From assembly GCA_030679035.1 (NCBI GenBank), contig JAUXTH010000083.1, forward strand, positions 1 through 36,242: 36,242 nucleotides of DNA. The letters are read 5' to 3'. The translations under genes were made by a program, and so were the position numbers. This DNA comes from Methylobacter sp. (GTDB lineage: Bacteria; Pseudomonadota; Gammaproteobacteria; Methylococcales; Methylomonadaceae). Under the pieces are notes generated by a model that saw only the letters and a list, made by a program, of their open reading frames with translations, was not told where the DNA came from and did no database searches. This document shows, in pieces, positions 8,697 to 15,747 of this stretch (the stretch's first letter is position 1; every line of letters starts with the position of its first letter).

Positions 8697-9046
8697 GCAT
8701 ATTCCTTAGTACCTCGGTATGGTTAAGTATTGCCTTTTGAGTTGTATATGAAATGAACCATCTAGTGATTATTCTAAATAGAAAAATGAGAAAGAATATC
8801 GGTACAACCACCTAGGTTAGGTGGATATTTTCGCTGTCGGGCAAGCAAAGCCGAGGCAAAAACAGAAAACCAGAGAAATTTCGGACAAGTTTCTAGAATC
8901 GGGAGAAAACAGACGGTATTGATTTATCTATTAATAACAAAGTTAGATAGCCTTAAAATCCCCGTTCCAGGCTAATCAGTAACAGCGCAATCAAATTTGC
9001 AGTTGACAGGTGGGCCAGTAAAAAGCATAATACACGTCTCAGTAAG
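8697..9046. other. Intergenic region upstream of asnB-like operon and tRNA-Arg
   Basis: 350 bp without a gene. It should contain the promoter for the minus-strand operon and, facing the other way, that of the tRNAs. The one clear structure is a dyad at 8808-8824, CCACCTAGGTTAGGTGG (7-bp arms, 3-nt centre), which is about 115 bp upstream of the asnB-like start and could be an operator or a leader hairpin. I see no convincing sigma-54 or -10/-35 pair that I would commit to. Confidence 0.4.
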
Positions 9047-9123
9047 GCGCCTGTAGCTCAGCTGGATAGAGTACTCGGCTACGAACCGAGCGGTCGGGAG
9101 TTCGAATCTCTCCAGGCGCACCA
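9047..9123 (+). tRNA. tRNA-Arg (anticodon ACG)
   Basis: 77 nt with encoded CCA. The acceptor stem GCGCCTG (9047-9053) pairs perfectly with CAGGCGC (9113-9119), with discriminator A and then CCA. The D-loop TAGCTCAGCTGGATAGAG, anticodon loop CTACGAA and T-arm GGTTCGAATC-like block (GAGTTCGAATCTC) are intact. It is followed after 16 bp by tRNA-Asn in the same direction, probably one transcript. Confidence 0.95.
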
Positions 9124-9139
9124 CACTGAAAAAGTTTAT

Positions 9140-9215
9140 TCCCCTGTAGCTCAGTCGGTAGAGCGGATGACTGTTAATCATTAGGTCGGCGGTTCGAGCC
9201 CGTCCGGGGGAGCCA
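9140..9215 (+). tRNA. tRNA-Asn (anticodon GTT), integration site of the island
   Basis: 76 nt with encoded CCA. The acceptor TCCCCTG pairs with CGGGGGA (one G-T wobble), discriminator G. The anticodon loop is CTGTTAA. The last 53 nt (9163-9215) are repeated exactly at 17281-17333, so the gene is whole but its 3' part and everything after it come from the integrated element. Confidence 0.95.
9163..9215 (+). repeat. attL: 53-bp direct repeat in tRNA-Asn
   Basis: Perfect 53-bp identity with 17281-17333. It starts within the D-arm, ends at the CCA, and the flanking bases differ on both sides (a versus t before, g versus a after). It is the left attachment site of the integrative element and restores a complete tRNA-Asn. 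Confidence 0.95.
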
Positions 9216-9223
9216 GATAAATC

Positions 9224-9257
9224 AAGGAGTTACCGTTTTCGGTGACTCCTTTTTTTT
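9224..9257 (+). terminator. Rho-independent terminator carried by the island after tRNA-Asn
   Basis: AAGGAGTTACCG (9224-9235), loop TTTT, CGGTGACTCCTT (9240-9251), followed by a T run. The stem is 12 bp with one G-T pair. Being inside attL, it belongs to the element and now ends the tRNA transcript in place of the host terminator found at 17342-17372. Confidence 0.88.
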
Positions 9258-9284
9258 GTCTAAAATTTAAGAAGCGGTCATTTG

Positions 9285-9305
9285 GTCGTGGCAATGGTCT
9301 GGGCA
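9285..9305 (+). promoter_or_regulatory. Putative integrase arm-type sites, attL side
   Basis: GTCTGGGCA at 9297-9305, inside the 16-bp string GGCAATGGTCTGGGCA (9290-9305) that recurs exactly at 17145-17160 near attR. A weaker copy, GTCGTGGCA, lies at 9285-9293. Short direct repeats near both att sites are typical arm sites of tyrosine integrases. Confidence 0.5.
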
Positions 9306-9374
9306 ACGGTCATTACTGTAAGTTAATTTTGACCGCAACACTTGCCAATCAAATTAATAATTAAAAAAGACAAC

Positions 9375-10136
9375 ATGAAAATTGTTACATGGAACTGTAA
9401 TGGCGCGTTAAGAAAAAAGACTCATGAAATTGATCGTCTTGATGCCGGCGTAGTTATAGTTCAAGAATGTGAAAATCCAGCAGAATCGAAAGAAGCAGCC
9501 TATCTTACATGGGCCGGTGATTATTTATGGATTGGTACTTCAAAAAGCAAAGGCATTGGTATATTTCCCAAAAAAGGAAATATAGTTAAAGACTTAGATT
9601 GGAATAGAGAGTTTGTTCTTTGTGGACTAGAAAGCAAAAGCAACTCACTTCGCTGGACTACAAAGGATTTAAAGCTTTTTCTTCCCTTCGTTTTAAATGA
9701 CGCAATAACAATTCTAAGTTGCTGGACTAAGGGTAGCGAGGCTGAAGTCTTTGGCTACATGGGCCAGTTTTGGAAATATCTTCAGATTCACCGCAATGAC
9801 CTTAAAAACGAAAATACGCTAATACTCGGCGATTTTAATAGTAACAAAATCTGGGATAAAGCGGATAAATGGTGGAGTCACTCGGGTGTCATAGCCGAAC
9901 TGAATGAAATCGGTTTAGAAAGCCTATACCACCACCAGCACAAAGAAGCGCAAGGTGAAGAAACTACACCAACTTTTTTTCTTCATCGAAACACAAACAA
10001 GCCATATCATATTGATTATGTTTTTGCTTCTAGTGATTTACTTAGAATGAGCAGATTGGAAGTTGGCACTTCTGATAAATGGTTACATATCAGCGACCAC
10101 ATGCCGCTATTTGTGGAAATCAGCAGTTTGCTATAA
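9375..10136 (+). CDS. Endonuclease/exonuclease/phosphatase (EEP) family protein, island cargo
   Basis: 253 aa from the ATG at 9375 ([10 protein letters not shown]). A TTG at 9342 would add 11 unlikely residues. The DNase I/exonuclease III fold signature is complete: N-terminal TWNCN metal-site Asn, Glu in VQECEN, the LGDFNSN block, HIDYVFAS and the closing SDHMPL catalytic His. There is no signal peptide, so it acts in the cytoplasm. It is the only plus-strand gene of the island, sits alone next to attL and is AT-rich, all of which mark it as exchangeable cargo. Possible roles are DNA/RNA cleavage or phosphoester hydrolysis, for example in defence against competing phage (inference). Substrate not deducible. 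Confidence 0.85.
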   Translation: MKIVTWNCNGALRKKTHEIDRLDAGVVIVQECENPAESKEAAYLTWAGDYLWIGTSKSKGIGIFPKKGNIVKDLDWNREFVLCGLESKSNSLRWTTKDLKLFLPFVLNDAITILSCWTKGSEAEVFGYMGQFWKYLQIHRNDLKNENTLILGDFNSNKIWDKADKWWSHSGVIAELNEIGLESLYHHQHKEAQGEETTPTFFLHRNTNKPYHIDYVFASSDLLRMSRLEVGTSDKWLHISDHMPLFVEISSLL

Positions 10137-10152
10137 ACATCTGCGCCTCGCC

Positions 10153-10332
10153 TTATACCAAAACCGTTTTTATTATCCGAACAGGTTGCCCAATTGTTCT
10201 GGCGTTATCAATACGTGCCTGCTGTTCAAAAGTTAAACCAATTGCACCTCTCGAAAAAATAACAAGAGGCAATAATGATGCTCGCCGTTTACATTCAATC
10301 AACGCTAATCGCTTATGCCAGCATCTATTCAT
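10153..10332 (-). CDS. 59-aa member of a tandem mini-protein family
   Basis: A 59-codon reading frame from ATG at 10332 to TAA at 10153. It is convincing because it aligns with its upstream neighbour: KRLALIECKRR then PLVIFSRGAIGLTFEQQAR-ID versus KRLVTLEAKN then PLCIIYDEEAGLTAEQQAQ-LD, followed by QPV in both. It overlaps the stop of that neighbour by 8 bp, as the other members do. No known domain recognised. It has a helical, charged N-terminus and a central PL-hydrophobic strand. It is the last gene of the minus-strand island operon. Confidence 0.65.
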   Translation of the reverse strand: MNRCWHKRLALIECKRRASLLPLVIFSRGAIGLTFEQQARIDNARTIGQPVRIIKTVLV

Positions 10333-10522
10333 GGCAAAGGTTCTCAGCTGAACTGATACAGATTAATAAAACCGGCTGTTTTTCAGAATCGGCTTTATCG
10401 AGTTGGGCTTGTTGCTCAGCCGTTAATCCTGCTTCCTCATCGTAAATAATACATAATGGCGTAACCTTAAGATTTTTTGCTTCAAGCGTGACAAGACGCT
10501 TAAGCAGGCTAGTATTTGACAT
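10325..10522 (-). CDS. Mini-protein family member (65 aa)
   Basis: 65 aa from ATG 10522, preferred over 10534 because GAGGTG lies 5-6 nt upstream. Pattern: LLKRLVTLEAK, then TPLCIIYDEEAGLTAEQQAQLDKAD, then QPVLLI. The same order (LxKRLxxLExK, PL+hydrophobic, L/SxEQxxxIDxA, xPVxxI) occurs in 10153-10332 and 10691-10909. It overlaps both neighbours. Function unknown. Likely a small regulatory or structural protein of the island. Confidence 0.65.
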   Translation of the reverse strand: MSNTSLLKRLVTLEAKNLKVTPLCIIYDEEAGLTAEQQAQLDKADSEKQPVLLICISSAENLCHE

Positions 10523-10700
10523 TGGACACCTCATTAACCAGTCTTGTTGTTATGCTTGTGTAAAAGGATGTAATCGATAATCCTGATATTAATGGCTCTA
10601 GTTGTGCATCACGGCCATAAAAATATGACAAAGGAAAACACTTTGCATCTGATTGTTGCTGCTTTTCTTCCAACTTCATCAGTCTGTGAATTAATCGCAT
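10509..10700 (-). CDS. Mini-protein family member (63 aa), C-terminus diverged
   Basis: 63 aa, ATG at 10700 overlapping the upstream stop by 10 bp. The first half fits the family (LIHRLMKLEEKQQQ, FPLSYFYGRDAQLEP) but the second half lacks the EQxxxIDxA...PV block seen in the other three. It may be a decayed copy or may have been frameshifted. No clean single-base repair was found by reading the other frames. Unknown function. Confidence 0.5.
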   Translation of the reverse strand: MRLIHRLMKLEEKQQQSDAKCFPLSYFYGRDAQLEPLISGLSITSFYTSITTRLVNEVSNVKY

Positions 10701-10909
10701 TGGCTAGTAGCCTCCCAAGGCTTCTCAGCCCCGCTAAGCCAAACTGTTGAGGGTAGTCTCATAAAGAGAAAAACACGCCTTCCAAGGCTTTCAGCGCGGT
10801 CTATCGCTGTTATTTGCTCAGGGCTTGGCGTTCTATCGCATTGCAACGCTAGCGGCGGTAATTTTGCGACAATTCGCTCTAAAAACTTAAGACGTTTCTC
10901 AAGTGACAT
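10691..10909 (-). CDS. Mini-protein family member (72 aa), first of the tandem set
   Basis: 72 aa. It begins MSLEKRLKFLERIVAKLPPLAL and continues with SPEQITAIDRAESLGRRVFLF, matching the family order. The start is supported by AAGGAGTC 8-9 nt upstream on the minus strand. It lies directly behind the 12-bp repeat array at 10932-10991, which may control this four-gene unit. No known domain recognised. The C-terminal tail (LSGAEKPWEATSQ) is unique to this copy. Confidence 0.65.
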   Translation of the reverse strand: MSLEKRLKFLERIVAKLPPLALQCDRTPSPEQITAIDRAESLGRRVFLFMRLPSTVWLSGAEKPWEATSQCD

Positions 10910-10931
10910 CGGTTTGACTCCTTATTGTTTA

Positions 10932-10991
10932 AATAAATGAATTAATAAATGCTTAAATGAATGTTTAAATAAATGTTTAAATGAATGTATT
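10932..10991. repeat. Five tandem 12-bp repeats (iteron-like)
   Basis: Five uninterrupted units of exactly 12 bp: AATAAATGAATT, AATAAATGCTTA, AATGAATGTTTA, AATAAATGTTTA, AATGAATGTATT. The core AATRAATG is invariant. Such arrays serve as replication-initiator iterons, DNA-unwinding elements or multi-site operators. Directly adjacent is the dyad at 10991-11017. Confidence 0.75.
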
Positions 10992-11017
10992 AATAACCGC
11001 AAAAAATACGGTTATTA
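10991..11017. promoter_or_regulatory. Dyad next to the 12-bp array
   Basis: TAATAACCG (10991-10999) and its exact complement CGGTTATTA (11009-11017) flank nine bases. On the plus strand a short T run follows at 11024-11029. Because the neighbouring genes are read from the minus strand, a terminator reading is doubtful. It could be an operator or part of an origin. Confidence 0.45.
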
Positions 11018-11028
11018 ATACTGATTTT

Positions 11029-11229
11029 TTAAGCTCCTGAATTTCGATATAGTCTTGAAAGCTCAAAAAGCGCCTTAGCGGCTTGTTCCATTCCTAAAAC
11101 CGCCTGATTGGGCGGTGCTGGTTTTGGCTTTACAGGTGCAGGAGCAGCAGCCTCATAGTGGGAACCTACTTTTACCTTGGGGCCGCTATGGTAGTGATTG
11201 AGCCTGTCGCGGATTTCTTGATTATTCAT
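11029..11229 (-). CDS. Small proline-rich island protein, unknown
   Basis: 66 aa, start overlapping the upstream stop by 8 bp (coupled translation). The middle is a Pro/Ala/Lys linker (PAPVKPKPAPP) between two short helical parts, the second being MEQAAKALFELSRLYRNS. No domain recognised. Such linkers are typical of small adaptor proteins. It belongs to the minus-strand island operon downstream of the primase gene. Confidence 0.6.
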   Translation of the reverse strand: MNNQEIRDRLNHYHSGPKVKVGSHYEAAAPAPVKPKPAPPNQAVLGMEQAAKALFELSRLYRNSGA

Positions 11230-11503
11230 AAGATAACCAGCCTAGGCATTCGCCATTTTCACCCCAAATTAATTCCCCATCACCACCAGTTGATGATTCG
11301 TTAATTTTTTGTTTGGTTGGTGAGAGCATTCCTTGTCTGGCAAGGGTCAACCTGCAAGCTATCTCATGTGAACTTAATCCGGCAAGCGAGGATGATTGAA
11401 CTTTGGCTGATTGCTTGGGTAGTTGGCTCGGTAAATATTGCTTTCCATTGAGCCAAACAGGTGCTTCAGGACGGTTTTTTGTTAAAGTATCTACTAATGA
11501 CAT
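11222..11503 (-). CDS. Island protein of unknown function (93 aa)
   Basis: 93 aa from ATG 11503, preceded by AGGAAG. The longer frame to 11542 has no SD. It contains VWLNGKQYLPSQLPKQS, the segment HEIACRLTLARQGMLSPTKQ, which looks helical, and an acidic C-terminus ending in ENGECLGWLSYE. No family recognised. It overlaps the following gene by 8 bp. Confidence 0.55.
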   Translation of the reverse strand: MSLVDTLTKNRPEAPVWLNGKQYLPSQLPKQSAKVQSSSLAGLSSHEIACRLTLARQGMLSPTKQKINESSTGGDGELIWGENGECLGWLSYE

Positions 11504-11560
11504 TGTTTTACTTCCTATTAAGTTAAGGGGTCGCACTTTCACAGCAAGTGCATGGCTGTA

Positions 11561-11830
11561 TTACTTTTGGTTTTCGAGGGCTTCGATTCTTTTTTCGAGG
11601 TCAGAACCTTCAATAACTTTAGCTACTGCCTGCAAGCACCAGGTCAATTTGGTAGCGTCCTGAACGTCAACCAGTCCAGACCTTGCCTCTCTATATATCT
11701 TAGCCATTTCCCTCTTAATATCGCTCATACTGTCCAATGGGCAACGATAACGGGCAGGCTTACCGGCAGGGGTGTACTCTGTGACTTCGCCGCTAGCGGC
11801 ATCTATTTCGACAGGGTTTTGATTACTCAT
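11561..11830 (-). CDS. Island protein of unknown function (89 aa)
   Basis: 89 aa, overlapping the DUF4326 gene's stop by 8 bp. N-terminus VEIDAASGEVTEYTPAGKPARYRCPL, then a predicted helical part (IKREMAKIYREARSG, LTWCLQAVAKVIEGSDLEKRIEALE). Proteins of this layout accompany primases in phage-like islands (my impression, not a database result). Function unknown. Confidence 0.6.
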   Translation of the reverse strand: MSNQNPVEIDAASGEVTEYTPAGKPARYRCPLDSMSDIKREMAKIYREARSGLVDVQDATKLTWCLQAVAKVIEGSDLEKRIEALENQK

Positions 11831-12146
11831 TTTTCAGCCTCTCTAAAATGTCGCCTACGTCGTCAAAAGTGAATGATTCATCATTGCTAATCAAAATCAA
11901 CAAATCGCCATGACATAAATTAGGTCTGCTGCAATAACAGGCTAAATCCTTCCCGACCAATTCGCGTTTTGCATCAGCTATCAATTCATGCTGTCCTTGC
12001 AACCAGTTAATATATTTGTGTGCAACCTCTGATTCGGTGCCGTGTTCGCCAACCTTGAAAGGATTGCCCCACTTCGAAGGTCTCCCGATATAAATCGCAT
12101 CTTCTGGAGCTGGTTCTAAATCTAAATTTATTACTCTTGGTTTCAA
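11823..12146 (-). CDS. DUF4326 domain protein
   Basis: 107 aa. The DUF4326 signature is clear: YIGRPSKWGNPF near the N-terminus and DLACYCSRPNLCHGDLL further on, with two Cys and one His that could bind metal. The domain occurs widely in phages and mobile elements. Its biochemical role is not established, though a relation to nucleic-acid or nucleotide-modifying enzymes has been supposed. It lies just behind the repeat-rich segment that follows the primase-helicase gene, and its stop overlaps the next gene. Confidence 0.82.
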   Translation of the reverse strand: MKPRVINLDLEPAPEDAIYIGRPSKWGNPFKVGEHGTESEVAHKYINWLQGQHELIADAKRELVGKDLACYCSRPNLCHGDLLILISNDESFTFDDVGDILERLKNE

Positions 12147-12196
12147 TTGTTTATTTCCTTGTCGCTAAATTAAGCGGCTGTTTAAATTAAGTTGCT

Positions 12197-12303
12197 TTCC
12201 CGCGATTCCCGAAATACCTAGAAACGGGAAGCTGTGGGATATTCCCGCGATTCCCGCGCCCCCTATAAGAGGGCGGGAACGAAACGGGAAAAAAATCGGG
12301 AAA
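12197..12303. repeat. GGGAA-type repeat cluster, candidate replication origin
   Basis: TTCCCGCGATTCCCG occurs twice without change (12197-12211 and 12242-12256), and the inverted core CGGGAA occurs four times (12225, 12274, 12285, 12298). They occupy the short gap directly after the primase-helicase gene. Dense direct and inverted repeats beside a primase-helicase are the usual layout of a satellite or plasmid origin. Function not proven. Confidence 0.6.
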
Positions 12304-12313
12304 ATTGATCTAA

Positions 12314-14572
12314 TTATTGACACCATAAAATACCGTCCTCATGACACAACAACCCTTTGCCAATCAATCCTGTGATAGCGCTTTGTGCGCGTTCCGTTTG
12401 GCGCTTTGGTTCACAAACTAAACGAGTGCGTGTTTGTTCTATGGCGGAATCTAAACGGATACACGGCTTTCCTTTCGGCAAGCTGTCGGGCGCATCTTCG
12501 GGACGGGGGGTATTACTGTTCTTGCGAAATAGTTCGCACAGTGCATCCCACACTACCCGTTGATTTCCAGATTTGGGCGGCAAGGTTTTTCGGATGCTGT
12601 CGGTAACATCATCCATTTGGTGTATCGTGCATGATGTAATCGGTTCGGCGTCGGCATCTATTCCAAGTTCCACCACTTCCAATTTGAACGGATGTGACGC
12701 ACCGTCCTCTCCTTCCTTAGCCTTGGCAATAAGCCACTCTCGGCGCTCACCATCACGGCGAACCTCGATAGCAGCATCAAGCGCGGCGTGGAGGCTCGAA
12801 TGTCCACGCATTCCCTTGGTTAAATCTTTTCCGCTGTGATGCACCAAAACGACCAAACCACCGACAAGCATTTGCAGTTGTTTGGATGCAGCGATAATTT
12901 GCCCCATTGATTTACTATCGTTTTCATCAGAACCCGGCGCGGCGCGGTTCAATGTGTCCAGAACCACAACATCAACACCTTGCCCATTCGCCTTGATTGC
13001 CTGCGCTAAGTTGCTAATATCTACCTCATTCAATAAGCTGAATGGCTGTACCAGATAGCGTATATTTGCAGCGGTCGCGCCGTGTCTTTCACGGTATGCA
13101 CTAACACGGCCAGCAATGCCGCCTTCACCTTCCAGAGCACAATAAAGCGCGTTGCAAGAGTTCGATTTGTAGCCAAACCAACTCCGCCCAGCTGCTAAGT
13201 TTTGCAGCATATCCAGAACTAAAAACGATTTGCCGGAGCCGGAAGCACCAAACACAGCGGCCAAGCCTGTTTCGGGCAGCACCTTTTTAATTCGCCATTG
13301 AATGGGCGGCAAAGAGGCCAGTTCCTCATCAGATAGCAGTTTGTAAGGCCCACTATTAAAACCGCCTGTGCTACTGTTCTGGCTGGATTTTTGGCTATTG
13401 CTTGCAGGATTAACCCAACCATTGGCGTATGCCATCTTAAAAACGGTTTTACCTGTAACAGCGCCTGTTTTGTTGCCAGCACTGTTAAAGCCATTCCATT
13501 TATAAGTTAAGCAATCTGGATTCTTCGCAGGATATTTAACGCCATCATGGTCAGCTGATAACTCGCCACGGCTCCACTCGTCCCACAATTCCAAACCAGC
13601 ATTGCCACCATTAGATTCATAATGCAGCGCCATGCCGACGTTGAGCCAGTCGATATAATCGCAGTCAGGGTTAATTGTGGCTAATGCACTGTGTAGTTCT
13701 GGCAACTTGCGCCCGTCTCCCGGTTCCGTTGGTCTTTGAGTCTCCTTCGGGGCTAATGGTGGGATGTGTTGCTTGATACGCTCCCATGAGTAGGGCTGTT
13801 CGCCAGACTCGTGAATAAGACGCACCTGCATAGGCTTTGCCGGGTCTTTTTGATGGAAGAATCCGGGTAATCGCATAACACGGGAGCTATCTTTTGCGTT
13901 TGGGTCGCTGAAATATTCCAGTACCATGCGCTCCTGCACTTGCCCCCACTCCTGCCAGTCAATAACAACTGCATCATCAATTAGATAGTAGCGGTGTTGC
14001 TTATGACTATCGGATGACTGGACAACCATGTGCGGCTCCAATCCATCGGGATTAGGTGCGCCGCCATTATCGTCCTCTATCCATATCCCCCGTGGTCGGA
14101 TGATATTTTCAGTTTTACGGCCTGTTAGGTCGGTTTCATTAACCGCAACAAAGATACCCGCGCCTTTGCTATTCAGCTCGGCAAGCTCTTTCTTGTGTTG
14201 ATCAAATGAGCCATTTAAAACCCTGATTAAGCTTTTATCTTTGCGTTCTTTGTTGTCATCAAAAGTCTGGAATGTAAATTGATCTGCTGATTCATCCAAG
14301 ATTGTTAAGAAACGCTCAGCTTCTGTAAAATCAATATCCAGATTTACGGCATCAACAGTATGCGCGGCTTTAGGCTGTTCCTGAGTTTTAGCCGCCATTG
14401 CAGTACGTAGCCCTGCGGTATACCGTCGAGCTGCACCTGTAGACTTCCAGTTAGGTTTCCTCCAGGGCTTAGCATCTACGCTGGCGACAACAGCATCAAT
14501 TTCGGCATCGGACAGAACGGCTGATATTTCGTTGTAAAACAATCTATCGCTATTCATATTCTGACTAACCAT
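12314..14572 (-). CDS. Primase-helicase (RepB-like primase, PriCT, RecA-type ATPase)
   Basis: 752 aa. Residues about 80-270 resemble the RepB-type archaeo-eukaryotic primase domain (GIWIEDDN, HRYYLIDD, DSSRVMRLPGFFHQKD). Residues 295-385 fit a primase C-terminal domain (YIDWLNVGMALHYES). Residues 425-640 are a RecA/AAA-25 ATPase with Walker A GASGSGKS (442-449) and Walker B VVVLDT (535-540), then VLVHHSGKD and KGMRGHSSLHAALD. It would open and prime the island's own origin, most likely the repeat cluster immediately downstream. Start: ATG 14572. MNSD at 14557 is an alternative, and neither has a strong SD. Single intact frame. Confidence 0.88.
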   Translation of the reverse strand: MVSQNMNSDRLFYNEISAVLSDAEIDAVVASVDAKPWRKPNWKSTGAARRYTAGLRTAMAAKTQEQPKAAHTVDAVNLDIDFTEAERFLTILDESADQFTFQTFDDNKERKDKSLIRVLNGSFDQHKKELAELNSKGAGIFVAVNETDLTGRKTENIIRPRGIWIEDDNGGAPNPDGLEPHMVVQSSDSHKQHRYYLIDDAVVIDWQEWGQVQERMVLEYFSDPNAKDSSRVMRLPGFFHQKDPAKPMQVRLIHESGEQPYSWERIKQHIPPLAPKETQRPTEPGDGRKLPELHSALATINPDCDYIDWLNVGMALHYESNGGNAGLELWDEWSRGELSADHDGVKYPAKNPDCLTYKWNGFNSAGNKTGAVTGKTVFKMAYANGWVNPASNSQKSSQNSSTGGFNSGPYKLLSDEELASLPPIQWRIKKVLPETGLAAVFGASGSGKSFLVLDMLQNLAAGRSWFGYKSNSCNALYCALEGEGGIAGRVSAYRERHGATAANIRYLVQPFSLLNEVDISNLAQAIKANGQGVDVVVLDTLNRAAPGSDENDSKSMGQIIAASKQLQMLVGGLVVLVHHSGKDLTKGMRGHSSLHAALDAAIEVRRDGERREWLIAKAKEGEDGASHPFKLEVVELGIDADAEPITSCTIHQMDDVTDSIRKTLPPKSGNQRVVWDALCELFRKNSNTPRPEDAPDSLPKGKPCIRLDSAIEQTRTRLVCEPKRQTERAQSAITGLIGKGLLCHEDGILWCQ

Positions 14573-14649
14573 AAAACTGAAACCAGCGACATCAGCCGTA
14601 TCATTTCAGTCCTGAATAGGTTAAAATTGCATTGTAAAATTTGAAATGT

Positions 14650-14681
14650 AGCCCGCTTAGTGTTCCCGCACTTTGTGGGCT
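14650..14681. promoter_or_regulatory. Hairpin upstream of the primase gene
   Basis: Two overlapping dyads: AGCCCGC (14650-14656) with GTGGGCT (14675-14681), one mismatch, and CCCGCA-CTT-TGTGGG (14665-14679). A T run follows on the plus strand, opposite to all nearby genes. P4-type satellites regulate their primase operon by a structured leader or antisense RNA at the same place, so a regulatory RNA is conceivable. Sequence alone does not settle it. Confidence 0.35.
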
Positions 14682-14699
14682 TTTTATTGTCAATTAGCA

Positions 14700-15170
14700 T
14701 CAAACCTCCTTATCGTGAAGGCTATTAACTGCATCAATAAATAGATTCAGGCGCTCACCAAATATCAGCCGCAACCTCTGCAAATTTTCATCGCTGATAA
14801 AGTATTTTTTATACTTGGTACGCTTCCCGGAAAACCGACTTTTGTCCCCGGCATTCCAACAATCATCAATCGGCCAGCCAGCTTCGCGAAGATTGTAAAT
14901 TGGAGCGCGAAGGCAGTAGCTGTTCGTATCGCCCTGAAACGCTAAGTGACTGACGCGAGAACCCATCAACAATGTAGCCAATGCCGCGCCGTCTAATGAT
15001 TTGGTTGTGGGTAGTTTCGGCATGTTTGATATGATTTCACTTGCGCGGTCGACTTGGAAATCAAGAGCAGCATCAAGAGAATCGCTTAATAAAAATTCCT
15101 CTGGACAGGTAGACCAAAAATCTTCGCCGGAAAAATCAGAATTTTGTGTCGCATCAATAAAATTAATCAT
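14700..15170 (-). CDS. HTH-like island protein of unknown function
   Basis: 156 aa, start overlapping the AlpA-like gene's stop by 4 bp. The middle (DGAALATLLMGSRVSHLAFQ, then YNLREAGWPIDD) looks like a helix-turn-helix of the kind that picks 'L..LR..GWPI' in phage small regulators. The C-terminus is Lys/Arg-rich (SGKRTKYKKYFIS) and then helical. Pairing with AlpA suggests transcriptional control or excision function. Not a recognised family. Confidence 0.6.
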   Translation of the reverse strand: MINFIDATQNSDFSGEDFWSTCPEEFLLSDSLDAALDFQVDRASEIISNMPKLPTTKSLDGAALATLLMGSRVSHLAFQGDTNSYCLRAPIYNLREAGWPIDDCWNAGDKSRFSGKRTKYKKYFISDENLQRLRLIFGERLNLFIDAVNSLHDKEV

Positions 15171-15379
15171 TGTGCTGCTCCGCCATTCAGTTTAGAATCA
15201 ATCCAAACCTGAATTTTTTCAGAACTCCAGCCGACAGAACGCGCTCCAAGTTTAACTGGTTTGGGGAATGTCTCGTCGTAATATGGGGAATTTGGGTCGA
15301 GCTTTTGATAAGCGGCTGCACGGGATATTCCTGTGCGTTTCAGAGTTTCGGGTAAGCGTAAAACGGTTGCATTTGACAT
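15167..15379 (-). CDS. AlpA-family excisionase/transcriptional regulator
   Basis: 70 aa from ATG 15379. A longer frame to 15484 adds a non-conserved stretch. It has the AlpA/MerR-like winged HTH: VLRLPETLKRTGISRAAAYQ, then FPKPVKLGARSVGWSSEKIQVWIDSKL. AlpA proteins activate integrase expression or act as excisionases in P4-like elements. Upstream (15380-15747) is a 370-bp AT-rich spacer containing no other gene. Confidence 0.85.
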   Translation of the reverse strand: MSNATVLRLPETLKRTGISRAAAYQKLDPNSPYYDETFPKPVKLGARSVGWSSEKIQVWIDSKLNGGAAQ

Positions 15380-15747
15380 AACAAAAAAACCTGTAAAAAG
15401 GGTTTTGTTGCTTTTAGTCGGGATGTGTTTAGAAAAGACAAGCGCACGACTATGGGCAACGAATTGGGTTCGTTTGCTTACCATAAACGCGGCAACCTTG
15501 ATTTTCCTAGGTGCGGGGAGTTTGGGACGGGCACATTAACCGGGCAATAAATCTGCTGGGTATATTAAATGTGGCGGTTTTTCAGCTTTTTTTAATACTA
15601 CGGAATAATTTTAACATACAAGTTTTTCAAATGTCAAGTATATCTAGGTCTAAGTTACACTAAGAATCATCAATACCAAACAAATCAATAGCTTATCATC
15701 TAACGCCGTACGGCACTCGTTGCATAAGGCATGAATTTTGCATAAAA
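15380..15747. other. AT-rich spacer between integrase stop and AlpA-like start
   Basis: 368 bp without a gene. It must hold the promoter of the minus-strand AlpA-HTH-primase operon. The AT-rich run around 15583-15640 is the best location. No repeat or hairpin stands out. Confidence 0.4.

Noticed and set aside
10079-10351. 90-codon plus-strand frame after the EEP gene
   Set aside because: It overlaps the end of the EEP gene and is opposite the mini-gene at 10153-10332, which has real homology to its neighbours.
10932-10991. CRISPR array
   Set aside because: Units are 12 bp, contiguous, with no spacers and no cas genes.
14640-14699. C4/cI-type antisense RNA gene
   Set aside because: The place and hairpins are suggestive, but I could not match a known RNA family by eye. 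Kept only as a low-confidence regulatory hairpin. A covariance-model search would decide.
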